From Hanleya hanleyi (taxonomy: Eukaryota > Mollusca > Polyplacophora > Lepidopleurida > Hanleyidae): a stretch of 64,000 nucleotides of DNA. The stretch covers positions 19,772 through 83,771 of the forward strand of contig JAVTVY010020492.1 of assembly GCA_036873755.1 (NCBI GenBank). The letters are read 5' to 3'. Positions 35,440 to 46,511 of the stretch are shown piece after piece. Each line of letters opens with the position of its first letter. Within the stretch, counting starts at the first letter, position 1. The translations under genes and the position numbers were made by a program. The notes beneath the pieces were generated by a model, which made no database searches, had not been told where the DNA came from, and worked only from the letters and a program-made list of their open reading frames with translations.

Positions 35440-37176
35440 TCACTTTTAGTCACTTAGAATCTGATCAAGGACACCTTCTGAACATAGAGCTGAATTAATA
35501 CAGACAGCATACATTGTAGATGTTGGAATCCGCTTCTAAATCATGTTTTGAAGTGATCAAATCATTAGAGACTGAGTATTTGAAAGAACTGGGATTGATT
35601 TCGATTTCAGATCTTCTAATTTTTGTTGGAATGAAAATCATTTATGAAAATGCCTCGAATACACCAATGTAGGCCAGTTGACATAAAGATGGTCTTTTTC
35701 TGCTTCTAAGTCTACAAATGCTGTGCGAAACATTACAAGAAATAGGGTAGTATGGGGGGGATTAGTAGCTCCATTGTTCTCCCACCATGCTGAGGAGAAA
35801 TCTCATACTCAGCGCAAGAGCACGAGTAGTGGTCTGCCAATTCTGTTCCTCTTGCATAACTCACAACAACACACAACACCCCTTTCACATTTTGCTTCAA
35901 AACGTTATCAAACACATTTTTCAACAAAACCAACACTTCCAATTTATTTATTTGTGCTGTATTTATTAACCTTTTTGTGTTTTATAGTTCTATCCGTAGC
36001 TGAAAACCAGAATGGCTGTAAAGCTCAGAAAATTCACCATTCTCACACTCAACGATCTCTTTTCTAACAATTCCTGGCAAAAAAAACCAAGTTGATGTGA
36101 TACTTACAGTGTTATTCTAAATGCTTATAATCACGGTTTCACAGAAATGCCGAATTGTTTTTTTTAAAATTCATATGAATGGAAAAAGGAAACTATACAT
36201 CTAGAAAACGAGCCGAGCTTGTTTATATACAGTTCCATCGAAATTGTATGTTGTGTGCCAAGAGTGCTGATCTTGTACTCACGGAAATTCAGGTTTGGGA
36301 AGAAAGTTTATCGTGCGGCGAGATCGAGATACATGTATCGCATCTCTTTCCATGCATACCAACAAAAGAAAAACAGGCCAGGTTTTTTTTCTTTGCAACC
36401 ATAATCATATATGTTAGAAGAGTTCTGTGCAAAACTGTCAGTAGTTCTTGTTTCATTTTGTTGATGAAGATCGGCGAAGAAGATACATGAAAAATAAAGA
36501 CATGACATGTCCAAAAAACTTTTCCTGAAATTTCTACCTGAGTTTTGACGCAAATTTATTCAGTTTTCATGCAGATAATTGATCGAGTACGGTGGAAGTA
36601 AGAATTTGGATACATCATGCACCTACATGTAGCATGTGTCTCCACAATCTGGAAATTCACTGTTTTCGGTGATTTAAAATGTGGATACACCTACATAATT
36701 TGTATCCACAAAAACCCGCTACATTGCGGTTACGCCATTCTCGTCGGTGCAAGGCAGCCCACAGAACTAATCATGTCTGATGACTGAAGATGTGAACTCA
36801 AAACATTAGGGAGTATAACATTTTGCTAGTCCGCCAGCTGAGCACAATAGAGCAACTCATTTTCCCCAGACTCTATCCCTGCATTTATTTAACCACACAT
36901 GTAATCAACATTTACCTGGGGATTTATTCTAATGGTTGCAAAATAAAGATATTTACATAAATGTAAATTTGTATATGCCACATTAACTGTACAAAAGAAG
37001 ATTCTTATACAGCTTGGTATAAATTAGTTCATTTATACATTTACTCCTCATCTGCGAACATTACTGATGAAACAGCTTACCTGTAATTAGGTGATATATG
37101 ACCTGCTTTTGAACTTTAAAAATTCTCGCTCACACGTAAATGTTACTACAACCAATATACCTTCCTAATTTCCCAG
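35440..37176. other. Intron of the plus-strand gene
   Basis: 35664-35750 is the second copy of the dispersed repeat at 1489-1570. Overlapping open frames at 35723-36067 and 36179-36490 lack splice or domain support. Nothing else seen. Confidence 0.35.
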
Positions 37177-37376
37177 ATTTGTGGTTTCACACTCTATAGT
37201 CACCACACAGCTCACTGTTGATGATCATTATCCTGAAATAACCAGCATATCCACTGAACAAGCATCGCTATGGCAACAGAGTGGAAAATACACAGTTTTG
37301 GATGGCAGAGTCACTATTCCTGAGGCGGGCTTCTTAAAATACTTCCCCGGCTTGTCAGCTTCAAGAGCCTGTCTGT
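37177..37376 (+). CDS. Plus-strand unknown gene, exon with uncertain 3' end
   Basis: Acceptor CCTTCCTAATTTCCCAG is followed by one base that completes the codon from 31415 and then FVVSHSIVTTQLTVDDHYPE, ITSISTEQASLWQQSGKYTV and more, open to a TAG at 37376-37378. The hydrophilic, beta-prone stretch reads like real protein. The true end is not settled: possible donors are CAGA/GTGGAA (phase 1, which would fit the next exon), ACA/GTTTTG, or CTGTCT/GTAGGA near the stop. The exon may also be terminal. Confidence 0.6.
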
Positions 37377-37984
37377 AGGAGAAGCGGCACCAGTAACAGA
37401 TTGAACGACAAAAAAACAATAGCCTGGCAGGTCGGTGGAAGGAATAGCTTTCTAATTAAGGTGAACAACTTACACCTGCAGAGTCGTCAGTAATCTTTAT
37501 CCTAAATGGTACCCGACATCCACCTTGATATGAAATACAATCCAAAAATACAACTATTTTCCAAGTATCTCTACTTGTGTGCTCTAGAGGCTTCAGCAGA
37601 TGAGCATAAAAATAACAGCAGGCTGCATCAGTCAGAGATACATGTACTGAACTCCTTGACCACACAGGTGTATGGACAGAAGAAATGGAGTGTAAAAGAC
37701 ATATATGTATGGCCAGAATCACAACTGCACATCTACAGGATACTAAGCATCTATCATAACCAGTTTGGCAGAGATGCTGACTGGCTAAAAGATGTATGGT
37801 ACATGAACTTGACTATGAAAAAACCTATTCATTCAAATTTAAATATCTGAACATGTCGTGCCTGCATATCATAAGAACAGCAGGTATGTATATGGGAGAA
37901 GGTTAGGGATATTCATGTAGCTATCGGCATTGTCTGACAAAAAAAGCAAATTCAAAATCATATGAAATTTTTTTTATATAAAGT

Positions 37985-38205
37985 TCTACCCCACATTCAG
38001 TAAAGTATAAAGTTATACCCTTCAATCAATAAAGACAAAGTTATAACCCCCAATCAATAGAGTATGAAGTTATACTCCCAATATATAAAGTGTTAACTTA
38101 TTCCCCCCCTCCCCCCTAACTATCCAAGTGTTGGGTGGTTTAACAAAACTCAAAATAAATAAAGTGACTACCCCCAAATAAAATACAAAGTTATACTCCT
38201 GAATC
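37985..38205. repeat. Degenerate tandem repeat of AAAGTTATACYCCC-AATCAATA units
   Basis: About six imperfect units of 30-40 bp, each with TAAAGT(T)ATA and a C-rich stretch. It lies in the intron before the exon at 38617. Confidence 0.65.
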
Positions 38206-38616
38206 AGCCTAAGTCTGAAGATTTCCATCCATTATCAACACATGATGTCGACCATATGTATTTGACGGAAACAGTCAACAGTTAATAGCAGTATTAAATC
38301 AAGTACTGGTCACGCACCAGTGTATTAACCAGGGGTGTGCAAGAGTGATTTGCACTCCCTGATTGCAATTTGCACATCATAAATCTGCTCAGATTGTTTA
38401 TGAAAATTAGAGATATGCACACCCAGATCCCCAATTTCTGGCTAATATGCTGCCACTCACTGAAGTGAAAAAGAAACACATAAGTAAAGAAAATACTTGA
38501 GTACCAGTAATAGAAGTTTTTTCTTCCCAGAGAGCAAAAACAAAGGTACTGTCTATATGTAACTTGTACAGTTTTTCTGATTTCTGGCTTTTTGGTTTTT
38601 TTTCTTTCTTTGACAG

Positions 38617-38822
38617 ATGATTTGAGGTTTTGTTTCCAGCACATCATCATCATCATCATCATACCAGTGATGCCACTCGAGATCAAAGCGACCTTGAACA
38701 TTTACTACCATTTTAACAGTCAACTCATATTACCAACTGAACGTTACTCAATAGTGTATTACAGGCATTATGTCCCAGCTGATTTATGTATCCATCCACC
38801 AAACCGCCTTCCTCCTCGCAAG
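38617..38822 (+). CDS. Plus-strand unknown gene, exon
   Basis: A strong acceptor (TTTTCTTTCTTTGACAG) precedes a frame that runs through an ATC microsatellite (seven isoleucines) into VMPLEIKATLNIYYHFNSQL, ILPTERYSIVYYRHYVPADL and CIHPPNRLPPRK, ending at GCAAG/GTAAAC in phase 0. Alternative acceptors at 38640 (GTTTCCAG) or just after the microsatellite are possible, and either would remove or shorten the isoleucine run. The downstream intron is only 81 bp and contains TTACTAAC, a consensus branch site. Confidence 0.7.
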
Positions 38823-38903
38823 GTAAACCCATCAAATTTATTCTTAAACACTGGCATGTGTGCGGCATGTGTTACTAACTAATGTGTTTTTACCCCAATC
38901 AAG

Positions 38904-38964
38904 GAATTTACAGGGAACAGGCCGCTGGGAGTTCGCGAGGTTTGGGCAGAGATCAAAATGAGCG
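38904..38964 (+). CDS. Plus-strand unknown gene, 61-nt exon
   Basis: After acceptor ACCCCAATCAAG the frame reads EFTGNRPLGVREVWAEIKMS plus one base, ending ATGAGCG/GTGAAT. It starts in phase 0, as required by the preceding exon, and ends in phase 1, as required by the next (G+GA). Confidence 0.65.
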
Positions 38965-39104
38965 GTGAATTCCTCTCATTAACAAGGATATCATGTCAAT
39001 CCAAGAAATAGACATGATAGGCAAGACCCCCAAGCCTTCAGCGGATATAGATTTTGGAATTTCTCTTAAAAAATTAATTGCTTTACCATTCTCAGTATAC
39101 AATC

Positions 39105-39572
39105 AAACTTTGTAATCCTAGCCACTTTGTAACAAACTTTGTAATCCTAGCCACTTTGAAACAAACTTTGTAATCCTAGCCACTTTGTAACAAACTTTGT
39201 AATCCTAGCCACTTTGTAACAAACTTTGTAATCCTAGCCACTTTGTAACAAACTTTGTAATCCTAGCCACTTTGTAACAAACTTTGTAATCCTAGCCACT
39301 TTGTAACAAACTTTGTAATCCTAGCCACTTTGTAACAAACTTTGTAATCCTAGCCACTTTGTAACAAACTTTGTAATCCTAGCCACTTTGTAACAAACTT
39401 TGTAATCCTAGCCACTTTGTAACAAACTTTGTAATCCTAGCCACTTTGAAACAAACTTTGTAATCCTAGCCACTTTGAAACAAACTTTGTAATCCTAGCC
39501 ACTTTGAAACAAACTTTGTAATCCTAGCCACTTTGTAACAAACTTTGTAATCCTAGCCACTTTGAAACAAAC
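39105..39572. repeat. Minisatellite, 29-bp unit, 16 copies
   Basis: The unit is AAACTTTGTAATCCTAGCCA plus CTTTGTAAC. The only recurring variant is CTTTGAAAC, found in copies near both ends of the array. The near-identity implies recent expansion. The array lies in an intron of the plus-strand gene. Confidence 0.95.
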
Positions 39573-39911
39573 TCATGGAACATGACACAGGAATAGCAAT
39601 ATAGTCAGTTTGAAACAAATTGCGTCATTACCTACCGGAAATGTTACTTGAATGCTTCCAGTAAGGAATTTATTCTGTAACATAGGATCACTCTCAAGGA
39701 GTATACATGTTATCTTAATGTAATAATATCAGAACCAGATTAGATATATGGACATTTGGCATGCTTCAATCTATGAATGTGAATCCCTGATGTATCCAAT
39801 TTTTTCATTATTTGAACCTGTATAACCACAATAAACAAACCCAGTTTAACACCCTCCAACTGTATTGGGAGCTAAATAACATTGTGTGCATTCAATCTTC
39901 AATCAACACAG

Positions 39912-40083
39912 GAAGCATAAACCTGCATATTAGACAGATGAAAATGCATCCAGTATATCGTATTCAGAATGATCAAGATCTACTCAACCAATTGAAAAGA
40001 GCACATGGTACAACACCTTGTTTAGCTGTCGACATCCTTTACCCACTCCAAAATGTGTTTTGTCTCTTTGTTTCCCATATATG
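39912..40083 (+). CDS. Plus-strand unknown gene, exon
   Basis: Acceptor TTCAATCAACACAG leads into SINLHIRQMKMHPVYRIQND, QDLLNQLKRAHGTTPCLAVD and ILYPLQN. The phase fits the exon at 38904-38964. The end is placed at CATATATG/GTAAAC (phase 2), which fits the exon at 48005; a weaker donor exists at CCAAAAT/GTGTTT. No domain recognised. Confidence 0.6.
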
Positions 40084-40104
40084 GTAAACCCTCTCACCCT
40101 TAGA

Positions 40105-40313
40105 TTAAAATTCAATCACCCCCTTTTTGTGGATAAAATTCAATCAGCCATTCTAATAAATTTGATCCTCCTCAAATTGTTAAAATGACAAAGAAATGAT
40201 GGACTATCTGAACGATTTTTTATCATTTCATCAACTTGCTATTCTAAATTTTTTCACCCCTAATTTTATGGTCTAAAATTTCACTTCCTGTGATTGAATT
40301 ATTAGAGGATTTA
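40105..40313. mobile_element. Tc/mariner-like MITE (family T)
   Basis: TTAAAATTCAATCACC at the left and TTCACTTCCTGTGATTGAAT TATTAGAGGATTTACTG at the right. The interior CCATTCTAATAAATTTGATC and ATGATGGACTATCTGAACGA match the copies near 15.5 and 23.7 kb. Confidence 0.7.
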
Positions 40314-40686
40314 CTGTCGTCACAATTATATATGTCCTAGCAATTTTAAAAAAAACACGGTATTCTTGACAGAATTTTTTTTTTTTTTTTACCATAAGGT
40401 ATTCGACAAAAATGGAACATAATGATGGACTGACAACTGGTTGTCGGCGATGTTTCAGCTGACAGGACAAGAGCATATATTCTTTCATAAAACAACTGTG
40501 ATATATTTCATTGCAAGGTTCCTTTTCTTTTCAGGACATGCTTGAAACCTTGCAGTATCATCAAAATGGGTAGAAATCATGACTGTACACACCTACATAA
40601 TTCTAAGTATTTACATGTACTAGGAAAATTTCAAACTTCTTCGGCAATACAGGACTTGCCGATCATCTGAAATTGGCAAAATATAG

Positions 40687-40945
40687 TGTCGTGAGTGAGT
40701 AAGATTTAATGTCGCTTTCAACACTATTTCAGTCATATCACGACATTGGTTCCTATTCCTTTTCACACCCGGAAATCACCCGGCTGGGGTCCTATTCCTT
40801 TTCACACACGGGATCCCCACGGGTGCCCCAGTTAGTCGCCTCTAACGACAAGAGCTCTGAGGAGCTGAGACCTATTCTTACCATGACCTGGAGTGTGCAC
40901 AGCCACACCCCAGGTCAATCCCTGGGAGCCTCACAGGGTTGGCAA
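40687..40945 (+). mobile_element. SINE copy with a conserved CGCCTCTAACGACA body
   Basis: The head GTGAGTGAGTAAGATTTAAT, GTCGCTTTCAACACTATTTC, AGTCATATCACGAC is followed by two copies of CCTATTCCTTTTCACAC and then AGTTAGTCGCCTCTAACGAC AAG and CTGAGACCTATTCTTACC. This body type is one I associate with gastropod SINEs and is the main basis for the organism call. Confidence 0.75.
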
Positions 40946-40984
40946 AATAGATGAGTTATTGCCCCTTTTCAGGAGCAAAATTCT

Positions 40985-41065
40985 CGGGAGAGAGAGAGAA
41001 TTACATTCAACGTCGTGTTCCGCAATAATTCAGCTATATAGCAATGATCAGCAATGCCTTCAACA
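40985..41065 (+). mobile_element. SINE head fragment, GAGAGA subtype
   Basis: GGGAGAGAGAGAGAATTACA, TTCAACGTCGTGTTCCGCAA and TAATTCAGCTATATAGCAAT, directly right of the previous SINE copy. Confidence 0.7.
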
Positions 41066-41891
41066 TGAGCCTCGTGAAAATCATCTTTTTATATTTATAC
41101 ATGTAGTCAGTGCCAGAAGGTAACAGGGACTTGGAAAATCACTGATCTGTTCTAGAAAGCAAGAACAGTGAAGAAATCTTGCAAATACTTCTTTAAATAT
41201 ATTCTTCCAGCAATTTTCGGTTCGTACATACATTAAAATGGCGGTTTTTGATATTTTCAGACATCTGGCAAGGTGTCTATTAATACAGGATATACAGTGA
41301 AACAACACTGTACTTTTGCATTGACGTCATCAATGAAGGAACATAAAGGGGAAATCAATGGAAAGGGTAAAACACATAACAGTGCACATCTGCAAGGTAC
41401 TAAGCAGATTCCATGTAACTTTTGTAGTTGTCAATCAAATAGTAGTCGAGATATCGTCAGGACAAGTTTGACAATAAGGATGGAAGGACGGATGAAGAAC
41501 ATTTCCATGGTCCCCTCCCACTTACGTGGCGGGGGACAAAAATATTGTGAATGAGAAAAATCTGGGACATAGTAGTTAGCAGAGTATTCATCACATTATA
41601 TCCCAGGGAAAATGTAGAATGGTTACACTCGAACATCCATACCTCAGTTGGATTTGAAATCATTTCACTAAAATAATGAAAACCTGAGAGTGGTTCAAGT
41701 CCCCAGACTTTGAAACAATTGATTTGGCTTGGAACCATAATGTTTAGTACCTGGTATATGGACAGCAATCCTAAGTGAGATCAAGTGGCAATGTACCCAC
41801 ATGTACCGAATTTGTCCTAATCCGGTCAGGTTTTCAGAAGTTTTTGTCTAGAAATGAATTTTAACTTGGCCCACAGGTGGCGTCATATATG
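41066..41891. other. Intron of the plus-strand gene, no exon seen
   Basis: Open frames at 41273-41554 and 41457-41768 overlap on opposite strands and have no splice support. A short stretch near 41383 resembles the dispersed repeat at 26958 and 37726. Confidence 0.35.
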
Positions 41892-42060
41892 CGGTAATTC
41901 CCCTAATAATTCAATCACAGGAAGTTCACTTTTCAACTCATGAAGAAAAGTCATATAATGACAGAATGGGACACTTTGTAGCTGGTGCCATGAAGAATAT
42001 TGCCAGATACAAGCCATTTTTGCTGCACTTCCGGTGATCGAATTATTAGAGGAATTACCG
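41892..42060. mobile_element. Tc/mariner-like MITE (family T), inverted relative of the 13.8-kb copy
   Basis: CGGTAATTCCCCTAATAATT CAATCACAGGAAGT at the left and ACTTCCGGTGATCGAATTAT TAGAGGAATTACCG before TA at the right. The inverted ends match over about 33 bp. The interior is the reverse complement of 13828-14048. Confidence 0.85.
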
Positions 42061-43033
42061 TATACATTGATCGGCATGACAAACAATCTCAAGCGAGATC
42101 TTAAGACAAGGTACCCACCAAATTTGGAAAGAATCCATTCAGGTTTTTATATGTTATTGTCTGGAAATGAAATTTTAACTTGGCTCCCAGGTGGCACCAC
42201 ATATAGATGGATTGGCGTGAAAAACAATCCCAAGCGACATCTTGAGGCGAGGGGGGAAACAAGCAATGCAAAAATTTCAGGGACAGATAACCTGGTACAT
42301 GTATGTTTCTCAGACAGATGCAGGTTTTGCCCAGGATAAAGAAAATAATACTTCATGTATGGGACATTTCACATTCACTCCTACTGAGCAATCAGGTGAA
42401 TATACATGTATATTTAGCCAAATTTATCAAATATTTTGTAAATCATTGCATGACCCCTATAAATATGTAGCACTAGACGTTCCTGTCAAAAACAATTATG
42501 ACAACTGTTTGAAAGACTAGCCGGAGTTTAGCTGAACAGTGCTCATGTCGGAGGATTACCCTTGTAGAGGTATCTGTACATTGTATCATAAAGTAGAACC
42601 ATGAAATAAAGAGGATACGACATGAGCTAGTGATAACAGCGGAGTCAAGCTGTCTTATCAAATTGAAGTCATACTGCTACTTAAAGAACATATCAGGTGC
42701 ATGATGCACTAGAAGTAATGATAAGAAGATGAGATGGCTATAGATTGTGCCCCAGTCTCACAAATGACAACATTATGGAAATGAAAGAGGACAAGTGATT
42801 GTTATCGCAAATATACCAATAATATTCTTTCAGTTACTTGTACATACAAGTTCATGCAGAGTTCTGCACCGAAAGTCACAGTGATGAGTATTTTCAGTCA
42901 AAATATGTGCGAAGTCAGCAATTGATCATTGATCCATTACTTATGACATGTCAGGATAAATTTTTTATTTAATTATTATGAATGGGACCCAACCCCAAAG
43001 AGAGACATGAAGGTTCAATTGAAAAGGTTAATT
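42061..43033. other. Intron of the plus-strand gene, no exon seen
   Basis: No supported exon or repeat family. The frames at 42034-42339 and 42242-42520 begin in or next to the MITE and overlap each other. Confidence 0.3.
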
Positions 43034-43214
43034 CCATGACCTTCAACACAATTGTCTGACCTTCAACACAATTGCATGACCTTCAACACAATTATAACCT
43101 TCAACACAATTACATGACCTTCAACACAATTACATAACCTTCAACACAATTACATGACCTTCAACACAATTACATGACCTTCAACACAATTTTCATGCCC
43201 TTCAACACAATTAC
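43034..43214. repeat. Minisatellite, about 20-bp unit, nine copies (left part)
   Basis: CATGACCTTCAACACAATTA repeated nine times with small changes. The array resumes at 44804 after a 1.6-kb transposon. Confidence 0.9.
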
Positions 43215-44798
43215 CAAGGATTCATAGAAGTCCAAATTTTTACTACCCAATACAAAATATTGAGTTTTTATTATGCTCAAATTGAGTTTTTCCAAGTTTT
43301 TACGGCCCATCCACAAGCTGATATTGAGTTTTTGGATATTTTTACCACCCTACCAATTAAGATATTAACAAATAATTTCTGTAATACTGAAGTCAAACAC
43401 CACATAAACCCACAAACTGTCAACAGGTCTGGCACACTTCACCTCTGATACATTTCACTGTAAAATCCAAATATAATTAAACGTTAATAACGCATTCAGG
43501 TGAAGCTGGTAACGTGTTTTATTTAGTTCTTACGTATCATAGATATTTATAATGAAATACTGAAATAAAATTTTAAGAAGTTTTCTGTTGGTTAATGTTT
43601 AACTTGAGAAATATAATGAAGACATTAAATTTGGACATAAATTAAAAACATTGTGTGATGGAAAAGAATCTAGTCCAATGGTACAGGCCATGACATTAGA
43701 GATCATTGCGAAACCCCCAAAAAGGTTACGGGTACTGCAGGTGCGTAACCTATTGGTTAGGTGATGCCAAACTTGACTGCGTTACCCAAAGGTTACGTGA
43801 AAAGGTTACGCAGAATTGAACAAAATGCTGGATGTCATCAATGTAAGCAACCGCCAGAACCTGGGTTAAATGGACTCTGTCGCCACTTTATTCAAGATTC
43901 CTGTTTTCATCCTTACAACGATTAAAAAGTTTTATAATTATAATAAAACAGTGTATTTTTTATTATTAAATCATTTTGGTCCAGGCATTTAGCAATATTT
44001 CGACCATAATCTGAATATAGTCTGTGTGATGGTGAATACTGACAGGTCAGTCTTTGGAGATTCACAAATTACGAAAGTATAAAAACGAAAACTGGACTCC
44101 GCATAAGCTCCTTCTGTCATGTACGTCAATGAAAAGAGTTTTCTTTTCAAATTTTAACTTTACAACACAGCCGGTAGTTTTATTTCAAAGTGTATCGCAC
44201 TACTATCAGCGAAGAAAACCACATGGTAAATTTGTTCTCGTATTCCCATCGTCCTGCCAACTGAAACAGAAAGCACGTGGAGTTTGTCGTGTCTATGTAG
44301 TCTCTTGCTCAAGTTCATGTTGGGCTGCAGAGTTGCTCTTCACAGGTTGTACAGATTTCCTGTCAATCAGCGACCAATGGGAGCGCTTGATTTGGTGTTA
44401 GCCAATCTTCTGTTGTAAAGCACGTGTCGCAGACTGTGTGCGCCCTATGACTGTAGTCGAGACCCTGTCGTTATATCGTCGTCATAGTGATCTGCGCATG
44501 TCTCACACCTGAGTTTACTTCCGCTTTCTGTATCAAGCGTGTTATTGGCAAAACTTTGGCAATTATTTCTAGAACTGAAAATCCCCAAACATTCGAAGCC
44601 AGATTGTCGAAGGATCGGCGATGGATTTCACATCATTGAAATAATTTGCACCATTTCGAGGATTGAGTTTTCGTCAAAAATATTGAGTATTTCTTGCCCA
44701 AAACGTACACTTTTAATTTTTTTACTGTCTGTATTCAGTTTTTGACATTTTCTTACTACCGTTTAACGGTAGTAAGAATGGACGTCTATGAATCCCTG
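43215..44798. mobile_element. 1584-bp DNA transposon remnant with CARGGATTCATAGA ends
   Basis: The left end CAAGGATTCATAGAAGTCCA and the inverted right end CAGGGATTCATAGACGTCCA match at 18 of 20 bases, followed by TTACTACC on both sides. The right end also has a 25-nt palindrome (CTTACTACC...GGTAGTAAG, 44752-44776). It interrupts the CATGACCTTCAACACAATTA minisatellite, with ATTAC and AACAC as possible diverged 5-bp target copies. Near 44340-44500 it has CCAAT/ATTGG words and CACGTG, which could be its own promoter. No intact transposase. The CAGGG start suggests a hAT-like element. Confidence 0.7.
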
Positions 44799-44870
44799 AA
44801 CACATGACCTTCAACACAATTCCATGACCATGCTACAATTTTCAAATTCCATGATTTAATTTTGAGGATT
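44799..44870. repeat. Right remainder of the 20-bp minisatellite
   Basis: One good copy (ACATGACCTTCAACACAATT) and decayed CCATGACC/CCATGATT words. Confidence 0.7.
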
Positions 44871-46085
44871 TCCCATGACTGAGCGGAAGCCTGCCTGTGT
44901 GGAAGCAATGCGTCAGTAGTCTAACCTTTCAAGTCCTTTTTTTGTTTTGCAATTATACATATTGAATACAAAAAACAAGGGTTATGTGTAACCCGGCAGC
45001 TCGCCGTTTTGGGTTTTGTCAATAACATGCAGCTTCGCATAAAGATCGAGCCCTTCGGGTTGCACATCACTGGCAATGACAATACATATTGTTATAAAAA
45101 TTTGACTTCTTTGTCAGTGATGTTGAAGTTGGATTGAAAGATGAACTATATTATAAAACTTGAAATAAAGATTACCTTTTTTTCCAAAAGTAAGCTTATA
45201 CATGTCATTATGAAATGTACAATTGAAATTTGGTCTGAGATGTGGGTGTGAAATGCCTGGACAAATATGGTTCGTGCAAAAGCTTTAGGTTAAATCATGA
45301 TACGGAATGGGATTCGATACCAAAAGAAGTCAAAATTATTCCAAGTCCAGCCTAAACAAAAAACATTAACCTTCCAGCTTGAGTCTAACGTTGTGCTAAA
45401 CATAAAAACTTAACCAGACACCGACACCAACAACAACACCGACACCGACACTTTTCCCCTCTCTCTCCCAATACTACTTCGTATACAGCGAGCTAAAAAT
45501 GAATGTAAATCTGTCATTTGTTCAATTCTCAGAGAAATTCTAGATAATGTGGTTCAGTGTTCAGTCCAAAATATTACGATGAATGGGTTATTCTGGTTAA
45601 AATGCCTGGGTATGGATCACCAGTATACCACATTGAGAAACTCAGGGTGAAATATTCACGCTATAGATACTATTTCAATTCATGTACATTTCGTACATGA
45701 GGAGCAGCATATCAAGGAGAGACTGAAAAATGTAGACTTGATTTGGATTCAGTGGTATGCTTGGAAGGTTATCCAGTATTCAGGTGGCCTGTTGACAGAC
45801 CCTCCACTGGGTATTTCCTATCATTTGCAAATAAACTTCATGCAATCAAAAGTAGTTTCTAAACAGTTTGTATCACATGGAAACAAGAACAAGTTTAGAT
45901 CATTTCTGATATCCACTGGCTCTTCATATAGTTACTAAATATTCAATAGGTCAGACTTGGATACTGGTGCTGAATGAAGTTTGAACACTATAGAGAAACT
46001 TGACAATATATCTTCCTTAACGCAGACCACATTGATAAAAATGTAAATGAGGTCTTCATGTAAACACTGATCATGTGGGAAAACG
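44871..46085. other. Intron of the plus-strand gene
   Basis: A small ACACCGACACCGAC repeat lies at 45416-45455. Otherwise AT-rich with no supported exon. Confidence 0.35.
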
Positions 46086-46088
46086 TTA

Positions 46089-46508
46089 AGCCCGGCGCAC
46101 ACAAGAGCTATCAGCTGAGCTAACGACCTCAATTGCCTGTCAGTTCAGGGGCTAGCTCTCGTGTGCGGGCAGTTTTTGGTGAGTTTTTGGCCTCGCGAGG
46201 CGGGGAGAAAAATATCAAACTTGTTTGATAATTTCGCCTCGCGATGTCAAATCCTCAGCGTGTGCGGCGAACGTAAGCTATCTTTTTCTCACGTGATTTA
46301 CACGACGACTGTTCAAATGGCAATTTTTACGCGAGCCCGGTCACATGAAAGATCACATGATCTTAAAGAAGGTGTTTCGCAGGAACTGAAATCAATTCAG
46401 TGAATCATTTGCTCACCGTGTGCGCTGAAACCACACGAGAGCTAGCCCCTGAGCTGACAGGCAATTGAGGCCACTAGCTCAGCTGATAGCTCTCGTGTGC
46501 GCCGGGCT
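46089..46508. mobile_element. TTA-target MITE with about 80-bp inverted ends, copy 2
   Basis: AGCCCGGCGCACACAAGAGC at the left and its inverted partner AGCCCGGCGCACACGAGAGC at the right, with the match continuing through TATCAGCTGAGCTA, CTCAATTGCCTGTCAG and AGGGGCTAGCTCTCGTGTG. TTA flanks both ends (46086-46088, 46509-46511). It shares the AGCCC start, the CACAC word and the TTA target with 20111-20497 but not the interior. Confidence 0.85.
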
Positions 46509-46511
46509 TTA

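Noticed and set aside
37475..37530. Possible minus-strand exon (GCRVPFRIKITDDSA before GTGTAAGT)
   Set aside because: Very short, the acceptor is poor and the phase could not be tied to any neighbour.
39105..39572. CRISPR-like regular repeats
   Set aside because: The units are head-to-tail with no spacers, in a eukaryotic genome; a minisatellite. The same applies to 8141-8468.
46089..46508. Open frame 46161-46403 as a gene
   Set aside because: It lies within the MITE and includes its inverted ends.
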